Origin: an uncultured Desulfovibrio sp.
GTDB lineage: Bacteria; Desulfobacterota; Desulfovibrionia; Desulfovibrionales; Desulfovibrionaceae
Reading direction: 5' to 3'
Length of the DNA: 64,000 bases
NCBI RefSeq assembly: GCF_910584445.1
Contig: NZ_CAJUBO010000010.1
Span: 1 to 64,000, forward strand
Shown: positions 17,801-25,001 of the stretch, in pieces
Layout of the letters: every line of letters starts with the position of its first letter
Numbering within the stretch: the stretch's first letter is position 1
The notes under the pieces: model-generated
Database searches by the model: none
Seen by the model: only the letters and a program-made list of their open reading frames with translations
Told to the model about the DNA's origin: nothing
Translations under genes and position numbers: made by a program

Positions 17801-18041
17801 GGGGCAGCATAAGGGTGTCATGTGCCATTGCCGCATCCACAATTTCAGCATCTGTATTGAGACCTACCAGAATACGGATTTTTTCCACATCTGACAGTGA
17901 TTGGGCCAGCATGGAAAAACCGCTTGCGCGAAAATATCCAGCCAGGATGTCGAAGTTACGGGAATGGGCAAGGACGCTTTTAAAGCGCTCCAACAGCTTA
18001 TCATCAGCTTCATTAGTAAAGAATTTAGTATCTATTGTCAT
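14877..18041 (-). CDS. PLD-SNF2 family helicase, restriction/defence partner
   Basis: The 1054-residue protein has two modules. Residues 1-190 form a phospholipase-D-type domain with HAKVYIL (H-x-K, about 139) and GSSNFSYSGL (about 155). The superfamily-2 helicase follows: Walker A in DVVGLGKT (about 279), DESH box in LIDESHRYRN (about 345), SATPYNN (about 379) and motif VI QRLGRINRVG (about 759). A long C-terminal region has no recognised domain. Paired PLD-helicase and Eco57I-type methyltransferase genes are known from bacterial defence loci, where the helicase acts as translocase or effector. Stop and methyltransferase start overlap (ATGA), so they form one unit. Low GC unlike the host. 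Confidence 0.88.
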   Translation of the reverse strand: MTIDTKFFTNEADDKLLERFKSVLAHSRNFDILAGYFRASGFSMLAQSLSDVEKIRILVGLNTDAEIVDAAMAHDTLMLPPVYSNAEIHAEYSSAIQHEMEAAPETQETEDSISQFMKFLHEGRIEIRGHPSRNIHAKVYILHYKEDQATSGCVITGSSNFSYSGLTAQREFNVELRDPGDVKFASQRFNKLWDESVDLTEEFKVTVCNKTWYNNDITPYELYLKFLYEYFKEDINIDEFDTSMLPDEYRELEYQKQAVVAARKILNIHNGVFLADVVGLGKTFISAMLLQNLAGRKLIICPPILKPYWEETLGLFSVHPFKVISSGKIAEITSTEISKYQIILIDESHRYRNENTQSYDILKKICLGKKVILVSATPYNNRLQDILAQIKLFQAGKQSTIPGIKNLDAFFYKKEEELKSLDSYSEDFKKKSELIVGEVRDKILKHIMIRRTRSEVSKYFKNDVNKNALIFSTIAPPVSLIYEFDDQLDCSFKKTIKLLKSIKYVRYSPLLFLKEEITQIQKLSQRNILNFIKTLLVKRLESSFYAFKKTIGRMIASYEGFIDAWDKGSIYIGKNIDVGELLDLEDQADFENILEQKNIERFTTDDFSDDYGELLKSDLDGLYQIAKIWENIDKDPKYDIFYESLQNNAELMNQRLLVFTESRETAEYLYSNLEKALPGRSMLFSSKNGIYEGRILSVGEARAKIKNNFDPAAVEPSDQVHILLTTDILAEGMNLHQAGRIVNYDLPWNPTRVMQRLGRINRVGTAHEKLFIFNFFPTAQADAHLGLNANINRKITAFNAVLGNDNKILFEDEHPDPHGLLGRLTKLVEDDSEDSELEYLQVIRQVRDDDPKLFEKIKKLPLKARSAYISSVCPDTTIFFFREGFLKKFIAVDEGVRELTFLEAAPLFQVSQTEKRAKLPHDYYDRLKTARVFLESDEVEMQTSTRLTPQIRKLLDIINGLKNMSVLSKSEAGYLNLLYAAVEQEAIGKKTIQALSAACKRSYATPLAMVSAFQKILPETILENQGQPTVPTQKKSHKLIVLAQYLAPSTGGEI

Positions 18042-18175
18042 ATATTTGCGCTGTTATGCACGAGGTTTCTGAGTTAGGCATCCGTGAAAACATCCGTACC
18101 GGATTATCAAATAGCCCAATTTCACTTTAATATACCTGTCAGTTGTGACAGGATGAGAGCCTTCTGGCAAGCCCC
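18042..18175 (-). promoter_or_regulatory. Promoter region of the helicase-methyltransferase operon
   Basis: This 134-base gap lies between hicB and the helicase gene, both on the minus strand. It contains near-repeated short blocks (GCATCCGTGAAAACATCCGTACCGG) and an AT-rich part near 18110-18135. No consensus promoter stands out, and read-through from hicAB is possible. Confidence 0.3.
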
Positions 18176-18511
18176 CTAGGCATGTGCCGCACTTTCCTTC
18201 AGCGCGTCTACAACCCATGCATTTAGGCTTTTTCCCGATACCGCAGCCGCTGAAGCAATCATGCGGTGAATTTCCGGGGTCATGCGAACCGTAAGACGGC
18301 CGGAATAGGGCTTCTCTGGTTCAAGACCTCGTTCCCGGCAGACTTCAAGCCATGCGTCAACAGAACGGGCAAACTCTTCCCGAAGTTCCGCAGTGGTCTT
18401 GCCATAAAAGGTTATAGGGCTGGAAACATTGACAACGCAGCCCAAAAAGCTGTCTATGTCTGCGTCATAATCAATTTTTGCCATAAAGCCCTTATGTTCC
18501 ATCGTTGCCAT
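18176..18511 (-). CDS. hicB: HicB antitoxin
   Basis: This 111-residue antitoxin has the HicB partial RNase-H fold at the N-terminus (GFMAKIDYDADIDSFLGCVV, then ITFYGKTTAELREEFARSVDAWLE). A ribbon-helix-helix operator-binding tail follows (GRLTVRMTPEIHRMIASAAAVSGKSLNAWV). The ATG at 18511 is preferred to an upstream frame extension because AGAGGA precedes it at a proper distance and the start then follows the hicA stop by two bases. It would bind and neutralise HicA and repress the operon. Confidence 0.9.
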   Translation of the reverse strand: MATMEHKGFMAKIDYDADIDSFLGCVVNVSSPITFYGKTTAELREEFARSVDAWLEVCRERGLEPEKPYSGRLTVRMTPEIHRMIASAAAVSGKSLNAWVVDALKESAAHA

Positions 18512-18513
18512 TG

Positions 18514-18786
18514 CTATTTCCTCTCTGGCGTATAGCCCAGGCTTGTGAGCCATTGGCGGATCACATTTATTGCGCCCTTGTCCGTCATGGGCGATGGATG
18601 CGGCCTGTGAAAAATGGCGGGCATCTGACCAGGAAAAATGACGGCAACGCGGGAGCCTTCCCGCTCCTCAATGACCGCGCCGAGCGCTACGAACAGGGCT
18701 TGAATGTCTTTCCAGCGGATAGTGCCGCTAACAGGCCGCCGGAAGATGGCCTGTAAGGTGTCGTGATGTTTTCGGCTGATGTCCAT
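18514..18786 (-). CDS. hicA: HicA toxin
   Basis: This 90-residue protein is of the HicA mRNA-interferase type with the longer N-terminus (KHHDTLQAIFRRPVSGTIRW). The GSRVAVIFPGQMPAIFHRPHP segment is followed by DKGAINVIRQWLTSLG, the dsRBD-like core of this subgroup. The ATG at 18786 is the natural family start; a TTG nine bases upstream is possible. It is the first gene of the hicAB operon, just upstream of the restriction genes, a common arrangement for stabilising mobile islands. Confidence 0.88.
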   Translation of the reverse strand: MDISRKHHDTLQAIFRRPVSGTIRWKDIQALFVALGAVIEEREGSRVAVIFPGQMPAIFHRPHPSPMTDKGAINVIRQWLTSLGYTPERK

Positions 18787-19079
18787 ATGGAGCAAGTGTC
18801 ATTTTTTGGTGCTGGCGTCAATGGGTGAGACCGACCAGCGACAGCGCAATCATTAGTGCGGCACAGCGTGGCTTTGTGCCTCGAAAGTCTCATCTACACG
18901 AGACCCGAGAAACAGAAAATGCCGGGAGGCATTTCACCTGCCCGGCATTTGGAAACTGACCATTGAAAGCTGATATAATCCTCTACAAGCCAGAAAGAAT
19001 GTTGGTATTGCAGTTGGTATAAATATTTCATAAAGGTATTTTTACAATATATTTCACAATATTATAAAAATAAAACAAC
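18787..19079. other. Right non-coding end of the island
   Basis: No gene is seen. A 10-bp stem AAATGCCGGG/CCCGGCATTT (18917-18926, 18941-18950) is present; on the minus strand it is followed by TTTTCTGTTT, so it could stop transcription entering from the right. A TATAAT box occurs at about 18974-18979. The last 80 bases are extremely AT-rich and hold two GTTGGTA motifs resembling those near the integrase. Confidence 0.45.
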
Positions 19080-19090
19080 TTGCGATTGAA
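19080..19090 (+). other. attR candidate (11-bp direct repeat)
   Basis: TTGCGATTGAA matches 4877-4887 exactly. The bases after it (AATAGCCATTTTCAATC) complete a 10-bp hairpin that the left copy lacks, showing that host sequence resumes here. Confidence 0.65.
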
Positions 19091-19222
19091 AATAGCCATT
19101 TTCAATCGCGGCGTCGCCTGCCATTTCGCGTCCAGAACGCGGTCTGGACGCTCATTCGGCGCGGGCGACAGCTACCACTGTCGCCAGAGCGGTTTGGATA
19201 CTTTCAATACCAAACCGCTCTA
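19091..19222 (+). repeat. Right part of the island-interrupted family-3 element
   Basis: This continues the element whose other end is at 4868-4887. It contains further stems: GCGTCCAGA/TCTGGACGC around 19127-19152, GGCGACAG/CTGTCGCC around 19165-19190, and a perfect GAGCGGTTTGG/CCAAACCGCTC stem at about 19188-19221. It ends CTCTA and shares its terminal TA with the next element. Confidence 0.75.
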
Positions 19223-19386
19223 GAGCATTTTGCTGAGGAAAATATCCGTCGTGCGGATATTTTCCCAAGGTCTCGCCGCCGTCATTTCCCCGCGGAGCGG
19301 GACAAGCGTGGAAAAGCGTGGCATTCCGCCGCAGGAGGGCGCGGGCGTCCGCTCCGTTTCCGCGATTCCCTTGCGAAAACGCCCTA
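19221..19386 (+). repeat. Family-3 element ending at the ssb stop codon
   Basis: The tips are TAGAGCATTTTGC on the left and GCGAAAACGCCCTA on the right. An inner stem GGAAAATATCCG/CGGATATTTTCC lies near the left tip. The overall design equals the element at 46224-46385 in inverse orientation. The final CTA (19384-19386) is the TAG stop codon of ssb on the minus strand. Confidence 0.8.
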
Positions 19387-19938
19387 GAACGGAACCTCGT
19401 CCATGCCCGACGCTTCGGACGGAAATGCCGGACCCAGATCCTCGTCCTGCTGCTGCCCCCTGGCGCGGGGCGCGGCGCCGCCGGACGCGGCGTTCCTGCC
19501 CGCGCCGCCCTGGCGGCCGCTCTGGGTGCGCTGGCCGCGCGGCTCCTGCCGCGGGGAGCCGCCGTCGCCCCAGTCGTCAGTGGGCGCGCCGTCCGGCGCC
19601 GGGCCGCGTTCGCCCTTCCTGTCCAGGAACTGGACGCGCTGGGCCTTGATCTCCGTGGTGTAGCGGTCCTGACCGCTCTGGTCCTGCCATTTGCGCGTCT
19701 GGAGGCTGCCCTCCACATAGACGAGGCTGCCCTTGCCGAGATAATTGGCGCAGTTTTCCGCCTGGCGCTGGAACACGGAAACGCGGTGCCATTCGGTGCG
19801 TTCCACCTTGTTGCCGTCCCTGTCGGTGTAGGATTCGTCCGTTGCCACATTGAGCGTCGCCACCGGGGAGCCGCTCTGGGTGTAGCGGAGTTCCGGGTCG
19901 CGGCCGAGGCGGCCGATGATCATGACCTTGTTCAGCAT
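19384..19938 (-). CDS. ssb: Single-stranded DNA-binding protein
   Basis: This 184-residue protein has an OB-fold at residues 1-110 (MLNKVMIIGRLGRDPELRYT, then TEWHRVSVFQRQAENCANYL). A Gly/Arg/Gln-rich disordered linker follows, and the tip MDEVPF replaces the usual DDDIPF as the docking peptide for partner proteins. AGGAG precedes the ATG. It coats ssDNA during replication, repair and recombination. The stop codon TAG coincides with the end of a family-3 intergenic element. Confidence 0.96.
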   Translation of the reverse strand: MLNKVMIIGRLGRDPELRYTQSGSPVATLNVATDESYTDRDGNKVERTEWHRVSVFQRQAENCANYLGKGSLVYVEGSLQTRKWQDQSGQDRYTTEIKAQRVQFLDRKGERGPAPDGAPTDDWGDGGSPRQEPRGQRTQSGRQGGAGRNAASGGAAPRARGQQQDEDLGPAFPSEASGMDEVPF

Positions 19939-20035
19939 GTGGACTCCTGCGCGCGGGGCGGCCGCGCGCCGTCAAGAAGATGATGCCATGGGGCGGGACT
20001 GCGCCGCCGCCCGTCTGCGCCGGAAGGGCGGCCCT

Positions 20036-20374
20036 TCACTCGATATAGGCGCGCTCCAGGGCGTCCAGCGCGTCTTCCAGGTCGTCGCTCAGGGCATTGG
20101 CCCTGCGCGGGTCCCAGTCCGCCAGGGCGGCTTCAAGCTCGGCCTTGAGGCGCGCGGCTTCGCGGATGCCGGGACCCATGCCCCGCTTTCTGGCTTCAGA
20201 CCACTTCATGAAGCGCAGCCCCTCGTCCAGGCGGCGCACAAGTTCAAGCACGCCGCGCTCCTCGCTTTTTACCGGCACCGACCCTGCCAGCCGGACGAGA
20301 CTCGGCCAGTACTCTTCCACGAGACCTTCGTTCCAGGTGACGGCGCTTACCCTGATTTGCAGTACCTTGCCCAT
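20036..20374 (-). CDS. Hypothetical protein (112 aa), acc-operon associated
   Basis: I do not recognise this soluble, largely helical protein. It contains KWSEARKRGMGPGIREAARLKAEL and an acidic C-terminal helix (SDDLEDALDALERAYIE). GGAG precedes the ATG at a good distance. It lies 12 bases after the carrier-like gene at 20387-21037 in the same direction, so it is probably the last gene of the acetyl-CoA carboxylase operon and may have a role in that complex. Confidence 0.7.
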   Translation of the reverse strand: MGKVLQIRVSAVTWNEGLVEEYWPSLVRLAGSVPVKSEERGVLELVRRLDEGLRFMKWSEARKRGMGPGIREAARLKAELEAALADWDPRRANALSDDLEDALDALERAYIE

Positions 20375-20386
20375 GGGGGACTCCGT

Positions 20387-21037
20387 TCACTCCGTTTCCG
20401 TCCACTCTGTCTGGACGCGCATGATGACGTCCTGAATGGCCGGCAACTGGTCGCGCGGGCAGACGCCGATGAGCGGCGCGCCCGCGTCCATGTTTTCGTT
20501 ATAGGTGAAATAGACCGAATAGATGACGCCCTCCGGGCCGGAATAGCGCAGGGGCGCCTCGCGTTTCATGCGCGACATGATGAGCAGTTCCATGCCGTCG
20601 CGCACGGCCACGGAATGGGCGTCCGACGCGCGGATCTTCTTGTCCACCTCGGGGGTGAAATAATACTTGGCCCGTTCCGGCGCGCAGAACAGGTGGAGCG
20701 CCTTGCGGAGGATGATGCCCTGCACCTCCTCGCGGGTGAGCTTGTGACGCAGGACGGCCAGTTCCGTCCCCGCCTCCACAAAGGTCCCTTCCCGTTCGCC
20801 GCGCACCGCCGAGATCTCGCCTTTTTCCGGCACGCAGATGGGCTTGGGGTTGCGCTCGCGCTCCAGCGTCGCCACGAGGGTCCCGGGTTTTTCCTTCCAT
20901 TGCCCCTGCGGGCCGTGCACCTTGTCGCCCGGCGTGAGTCCGGCAAAGGTCACCCTGCCGGTATGCGGAGCGGCGATGACGATCTCCCGGTAGGGGGAGG
21001 CCTTGATCTCGTCGAGCAGCGCGGAAATGTCGATCAT
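20387..21037 (-). CDS. Biotin/lipoyl-attachment-like protein without a canonical biotin site
   Basis: This 216-residue protein carries two halves of a biotinyl-lipoyl hammerhead: EIVIAAPHTGRVTFAGLTPGDKV (about 18-40) and GEISAVRGEREGTFVEAGTELAVL (about 73-96). Where carriers have the biotinylated A-M-K-M hairpin, this one has TLERERNPKPIC. The only hairpin lysine is in NPKP, so biotinylation is doubtful. A helical and beta-rich C-terminal domain follows (KYYFTPEVDKKIRASD, YSVYFTYNENMD). It sits directly after the fused carboxyltransferase and before the 112-residue gene. It may be an adaptor or an atypical carrier for the complex. Confidence 0.65.
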   Translation of the reverse strand: MIDISALLDEIKASPYREIVIAAPHTGRVTFAGLTPGDKVHGPQGQWKEKPGTLVATLERERNPKPICVPEKGEISAVRGEREGTFVEAGTELAVLRHKLTREEVQGIILRKALHLFCAPERAKYYFTPEVDKKIRASDAHSVAVRDGMELLIMSRMKREAPLRYSGPEGVIYSVYFTYNENMDAGAPLIGVCPRDQLPAIQDVIMRVQTEWTETE

Positions 21038-21076
21038 GCCTGTCCTGCGGTTGCGGGGGCCGCAATGTACGGCCCG

Positions 21077-23320
21077 CTAGCGGTAAGAGAGGTTCCTGCC
21101 GCCGATGGTCATCAGAGCCTGCTTGAGATTGGCGCGGATCTGCCGCCTGTCCCAGATGCCCTGGATGTGCCCGCGCGAGAGCGCGCGGTAGGAACGGTGG
21201 TACTTGGGCGGGATGTCCATGCCGGTGGTCTCCTTGATGACGCCCGGCCCCGCAAAGCCGATGTTGGAGGAACGCACCGCGAACTGGTAGGGCGAACACC
21301 CGAGAAAGCTCGCCACCGGCCCGGCGAAGGAATTGGTGTCGTACAGCACCATGTACAGGCCGCCGGATTCGATATAGCGGCGCACGGCAACGGTGCAGCG
21401 CGGCATCTGGATGACGCCGTGGGTGCCCTCCTGGATGCGGATGCCCGCCGTGCCGTGGACATAGGCGAGGAAGGGCTGGCGTTTCTTGGCGGCCCGTTCC
21501 GCGGCCTCCACAAACTTGAAGCCCTCGGCCGCGCCCACGGAGCCGCCGCGGAAGGTGCCCATGAGCATGGCGACGACCATCTTGATATTGTCGATGCGCG
21601 CCTCGAAGGTCATGCAGCCGCTCTTGGCGCCGGTCTTTTTCTGCGCGGCGGCGATGCGCTCGGCAAAACCGGGAAAGTTCAGCGGGTTGCCCGCTTCGAT
21701 CTCGCTGTTGAACTCGAAGACCGAGCCTTCATCGAACACGTTTTTCACATACCATTCCGGCTCCATGGGGAAGTGGTAGCCGCAGTGGCTGCACACGCCG
21801 GCAAATTCCGCGAACAGGTCCGGTCCCCAGAGGTCGAGGCAGCCGTAGGAGGCGCTGTTGGGGCAGGTCACGGCGCGGTCGATCTTGTAGCGCGGCGAGA
21901 TGTAGTTCCACTTGCGACGGCGCCCGTCGCCCGACCAGGCCGAAAGCGCGGTAAGCTCGTTGGCCGCGTCATCCTTGTCCTTGCGCGAGCCGGCAAGCCT
22001 GTGCCAGGGCGAGAACAGGCGCGCCTTGAAGGTCTCCCATTCATTGCCCATCTCTTCCATGAAGCCGCTGACCTTGCGCCGGTGCTTGCGGTAAAAATCG
22101 TACTTGAAGGCCACCCAGGGCTTTGTGGCCCAGTCCCAGAAGGCCGCGGCCGTCTTGGCGAGAAAGGGGCGCCTGTCCCGCGCGGCATTGCGCGAGAGCC
22201 GGAGGAACTTCTGCTGGCGGCGTTCCCTCAGGCGGCTCTTGGCCGCAGGCGAAAGGCCCCAGCGCATGTGCATTTCGTCAAGATTGGCCTCGGGGTTGCG
22301 GCGGCGCGAAAGCGCAAGGCCCCGGAACATGGGGTTGCGGGTGGAGATGACCACCTCGTCCGTGGCGCGGAGCACCTCCTGCCGGAGGGTGCGGAAAAAG
22401 TCGAAGTGCCAGGGCCGCGCGCCCAGGGGCGGCTCCTGCACGATGCGGTCGATGTAGCCGAAGCGCAGGTTGTCCTCGGCGGTGATGTGCAGGTTTTCGG
22501 CGCAATGCTCGATGAGCTGCGGCGTGGCGCGCTCGCCGGCCTTGAGGTGCCCCTCGATGGCCGCCGCGCCCTCGGGCGAGATGACGGAATAGTAGCCGTG
22601 CGAGAGCATGAGGCGCCTGTCCGCCAGGCCGATGGCCTCGGCGCCGCCGGAGCCGCCCTCGGAAATGACGGCCACCACCGGCACCCTGAGTCCGGCCATG
22701 CCGTAGATGTTGCGGGCGATCTGCTGGGCCGCGCCGGGGTAGTCCTCGATGGGGTAGGAGCCGGGCGTGAAAATGTAGGCGTGGATGGGGATGCCTTCGG
22801 TCTCGGCCACGCGCATGTACTGGAGGGCCTTGGCATTGCCCCAGGGCTTGACCGAGCCGCCGTTGCGGAATTCCGCGCCGTGGCCCTTTTCCTGGCCGAT
22901 GACGAGCACCGACTGCCGGTAGGATTTCTTGCCCCGGCGCCGGATGATGACCGCGCGCGCGATGAGCATGCTCGGGTCCAGGCTGTGCTCGTCCTGACCG
23001 CCCACCTCGGTGAAGTTGTCGTAGACGTTTTCGAGGATGTCCCGCAGGCAGATGCGTTGCGGATGGCGGACGATGCGTACCCTGTCCATGGGCGTGATCT
23101 CGTTTTCGAGGCGCCGTTCCACATAGGAGAACAGGTCCTCCACCGTGGCGAGTTCGGCAAAGGGATCGTCCAGGGCGCCTTCGGCCACGCGGGTCTCAAA
23201 GCCGTCCAGCCGTTCGCGCAGGAGGTCCGCGTTGTCCGCGTGCTTGCCCGCGAAGATGTCCTGCATGTAGGCGAGCCTGTCGCGCAGGCTCTGGATGCGT
23301 TTTGCGATATTGTTGTCCAT
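21077..23320 (-). CDS. Fused acetyl-CoA carboxylase carboxyltransferase (AccA-AccD order)
   Basis: The 747-residue protein joins both carboxyltransferase subunits, which move CO2 from carboxybiotin to acetyl-CoA to make malonyl-CoA. The first half is alpha-like (ITPMDRVRIVRHPQR, VISEGGSGGAEAIGLADRRLML, ISPEGAAAIEGH). A charged linker of about 90 residues follows. The second half is beta-like with a zinc-ribbon region (CPNSASYGC then CSHCG, about 485-516) and FVEAAERAAKKRQPFLAYVHGTAGIRIQEG. The first cysteine pair is spaced seven residues apart instead of two. The alpha-before-beta order is unusual. It is transcribed 25 bases after accC. Confidence 0.88.
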   Translation of the reverse strand: MDNNIAKRIQSLRDRLAYMQDIFAGKHADNADLLRERLDGFETRVAEGALDDPFAELATVEDLFSYVERRLENEITPMDRVRIVRHPQRICLRDILENVYDNFTEVGGQDEHSLDPSMLIARAVIIRRRGKKSYRQSVLVIGQEKGHGAEFRNGGSVKPWGNAKALQYMRVAETEGIPIHAYIFTPGSYPIEDYPGAAQQIARNIYGMAGLRVPVVAVISEGGSGGAEAIGLADRRLMLSHGYYSVISPEGAAAIEGHLKAGERATPQLIEHCAENLHITAEDNLRFGYIDRIVQEPPLGARPWHFDFFRTLRQEVLRATDEVVISTRNPMFRGLALSRRRNPEANLDEMHMRWGLSPAAKSRLRERRQQKFLRLSRNAARDRRPFLAKTAAAFWDWATKPWVAFKYDFYRKHRRKVSGFMEEMGNEWETFKARLFSPWHRLAGSRKDKDDAANELTALSAWSGDGRRRKWNYISPRYKIDRAVTCPNSASYGCLDLWGPDLFAEFAGVCSHCGYHFPMEPEWYVKNVFDEGSVFEFNSEIEAGNPLNFPGFAERIAAAQKKTGAKSGCMTFEARIDNIKMVVAMLMGTFRGGSVGAAEGFKFVEAAERAAKKRQPFLAYVHGTAGIRIQEGTHGVIQMPRCTVAVRRYIESGGLYMVLYDTNSFAGPVASFLGCSPYQFAVRSSNIGFAGPGVIKETTGMDIPPKYHRSYRALSRGHIQGIWDRRQIRANLKQALMTIGGRNLSYR

Positions 23321-23345
23321 TGGCGTCGCCCTTTGCTGGCGGCCC

Positions 23346-24803
23346 TCAGAAACGCAGGATGCGCCCGGTATTGGCCTTGAGGAAATTCACGTTGGATTTG
23401 AGCGGCTCGCCCGCGCCGTTGACGCCTTCGAGCTTGAGGGACTCAAGAAAGGCCAGGCCACGCGCCTTGGCCTCGTCGATATCCTTGCCCCAGATGATCG
23501 CTAGGGCGAGGTTGGGGTCGAATTCCGTGGGGATCTCGTAGGGGCGGTCCAGCGGCACATGGGTGAGCACGGTGAGCCACGGGGCCTCCGTCCAGGAGAA
23601 ATGCTCGATGCGGCCCACCCAGGGGGTGAAGTTGTTGTCCGGGTCTTCGGCGATGAGGCGGTACTCCACGCCCACGCCCTCGGTGGCGATCTCCGCCTGG
23701 GTGTAGCCCAGCGGCTGGCCGAGTCCGGTGCGGATCTGCTCGGCGATGAGGTCCACGCCCTCCGCGCCGCGCACCCGCGCGATGCAGGCCGAAACGCCGT
23801 TCTCCACCTGGATGCGCGTGTTCACCTCCATGAGGAAAGGCTCGCCCGTGCGCGTGACGATCCATTCCCAGGTGCCCACATTGTCGTAACCGACCTTTTT
23901 CGCCATGGCGAGGGAATAGTCCACAATGTCGGTGAGCACGCGATTGGCGTCAAAACTGTAGTGGAGCGTTTCCGGCGCGAAGCCGGGCGCGACCTCGATG
24001 CGCTTCTGAAGCCCCGTGGACTGGATGGAGCAGTTGCGCGTGCCGAAGTGGACGGGATTGCGCCCGCTGCGGTCGGAAACGATCTGGACTTCCAGATGGT
24101 TGAAATCCGTGATGCGCTGTTCGATGAGGACGCCCTCGTCCTTGAACTGGCGCAGGGCATAGTTGCGGATGCGCCGGTAGACGGAACGGAACTGGTCCGG
24201 GTCGTACACCTCCTCGATGCCCATGCCGCCGCCGCCCGCCGAGGCCTTGACGAGCACGAGCGGCCGCGCGATGCCCTGCGCCTCCTGGAACTCGAAGACC
24301 GACTTGGCGATGCGCTCGGCTTCCAGCTCGTCGTAGATGGGCCTGTCCGAGCCGGGCACCGTGGGCACGTTGAGGCTGCGCGCGAGGCGCTTGGTGTTGA
24401 TCTTGTCGCCAAGCTCGCGGATGATCTTCCAGGAAGGCCCGAGAAAAATCATGGCCCGGTCGCGCTTGGTCACGCGGCGCGCGAAGCGGAAATCCTCGGC
24501 AAAGAAGCCGTAGCCCGGATGGACGGCCGTGCATTCCGCCACGTCGGCCACGGCCATCAGCTCGTTGGCGTCATGGTAGGAGGAGACGCGGAACAGGCCC
24601 TTGGCGCCGCCGATGCGGCGCGCCAGTTCCACATGACCGGAGGCTTCGTCCTCCGCCGTATAAATGGCGGTGAAGCCGATGCCGAGCTTGCGGCAGGCCT
24701 GCATGATGCGCATGGCGATCTCGCCCCGGTTGGCTACGAGCACCCGGTGCCCGCCCAGATCGACGGGGTCCGCCTTCTTCTTGCTGTCCTGAGCCTTGCT
24801 CAC
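23346..24803 (-). CDS. accC: Biotin carboxylase AccC
   Basis: This 485-residue ATP-grasp enzyme carboxylates biotin. It has the GGHRVLVANRGEIAMRIMQACRKLG N-domain, glycine-rich ATP loop VKASAGGGGMGIEEV, and EVNTRIQVENGVSA, where most homologues read EMNTRIQVEHPVTE, so two usually conserved positions differ. The start is a GTG at 24803 preceded by GGGAGAATCGC; the frame stays open far upstream only because it overlaps the divergent gene. No carrier domain is fused. It is the first gene of the accC-carboxyltransferase-carrier-like operon. Confidence 0.9.
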   Translation of the reverse strand: MSKAQDSKKKADPVDLGGHRVLVANRGEIAMRIMQACRKLGIGFTAIYTAEDEASGHVELARRIGGAKGLFRVSSYHDANELMAVADVAECTAVHPGYGFFAEDFRFARRVTKRDRAMIFLGPSWKIIRELGDKINTKRLARSLNVPTVPGSDRPIYDELEAERIAKSVFEFQEAQGIARPLVLVKASAGGGGMGIEEVYDPDQFRSVYRRIRNYALRQFKDEGVLIEQRITDFNHLEVQIVSDRSGRNPVHFGTRNCSIQSTGLQKRIEVAPGFAPETLHYSFDANRVLTDIVDYSLAMAKKVGYDNVGTWEWIVTRTGEPFLMEVNTRIQVENGVSACIARVRGAEGVDLIAEQIRTGLGQPLGYTQAEIATEGVGVEYRLIAEDPDNNFTPWVGRIEHFSWTEAPWLTVLTHVPLDRPYEIPTEFDPNLALAIIWGKDIDEAKARGLAFLESLKLEGVNGAGEPLKSNVNFLKANTGRILRF

Positions 24804-25001
24804 GCGATTCTCCCGAAAAAAAGCCCGTCCGGAAATCGCCCCGCGGCGCGCCGCGCGGGCTTGTGGGCGCGGAGGTTCCGGCATATCCTGTGCCTGGCGT
24901 CCCGCGCAGACGGGGCGAGATCCGGCGTCGGTCCGCTCCCCTGCCGGGGAGCCTCTCCACCAAGGCGTCCATCGCCGTTCCCTCCACCAAGAGATGATTC
25001 T

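Larger units (their letters stand above)
4877..19090. mobile_element. Integrative mobilizable element with phase-variable restriction-modification cargo
   Basis: The direct repeat TTGCGATTGAA occurs at 4877-4887 and 19080-19090, bracketing 14.2 kb. The segment carries a P4-type integrase at one end, an AlpA-like regulator, MobC, a MobA-type relaxase, and cargo: serine invertase, methyltransferase, PLD-helicase and HicAB. No coupling protein or type IV secretion genes are seen, so it would be mobilizable rather than self-transmissible. The flanking host DNA reconstitutes an uninterrupted family-3 repeat, which independently supports the boundaries. The cargo from about 11.6 kb to 18.1 kb is much more AT-rich than the flanks. 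Confidence 0.8.

Noticed and set aside
19916..23380. 1154-codon plus-strand open frame opposite the acc cluster
   Set aside because: Antisense to the carboxylase genes; long only because stop codons are rare in GC-rich DNA.
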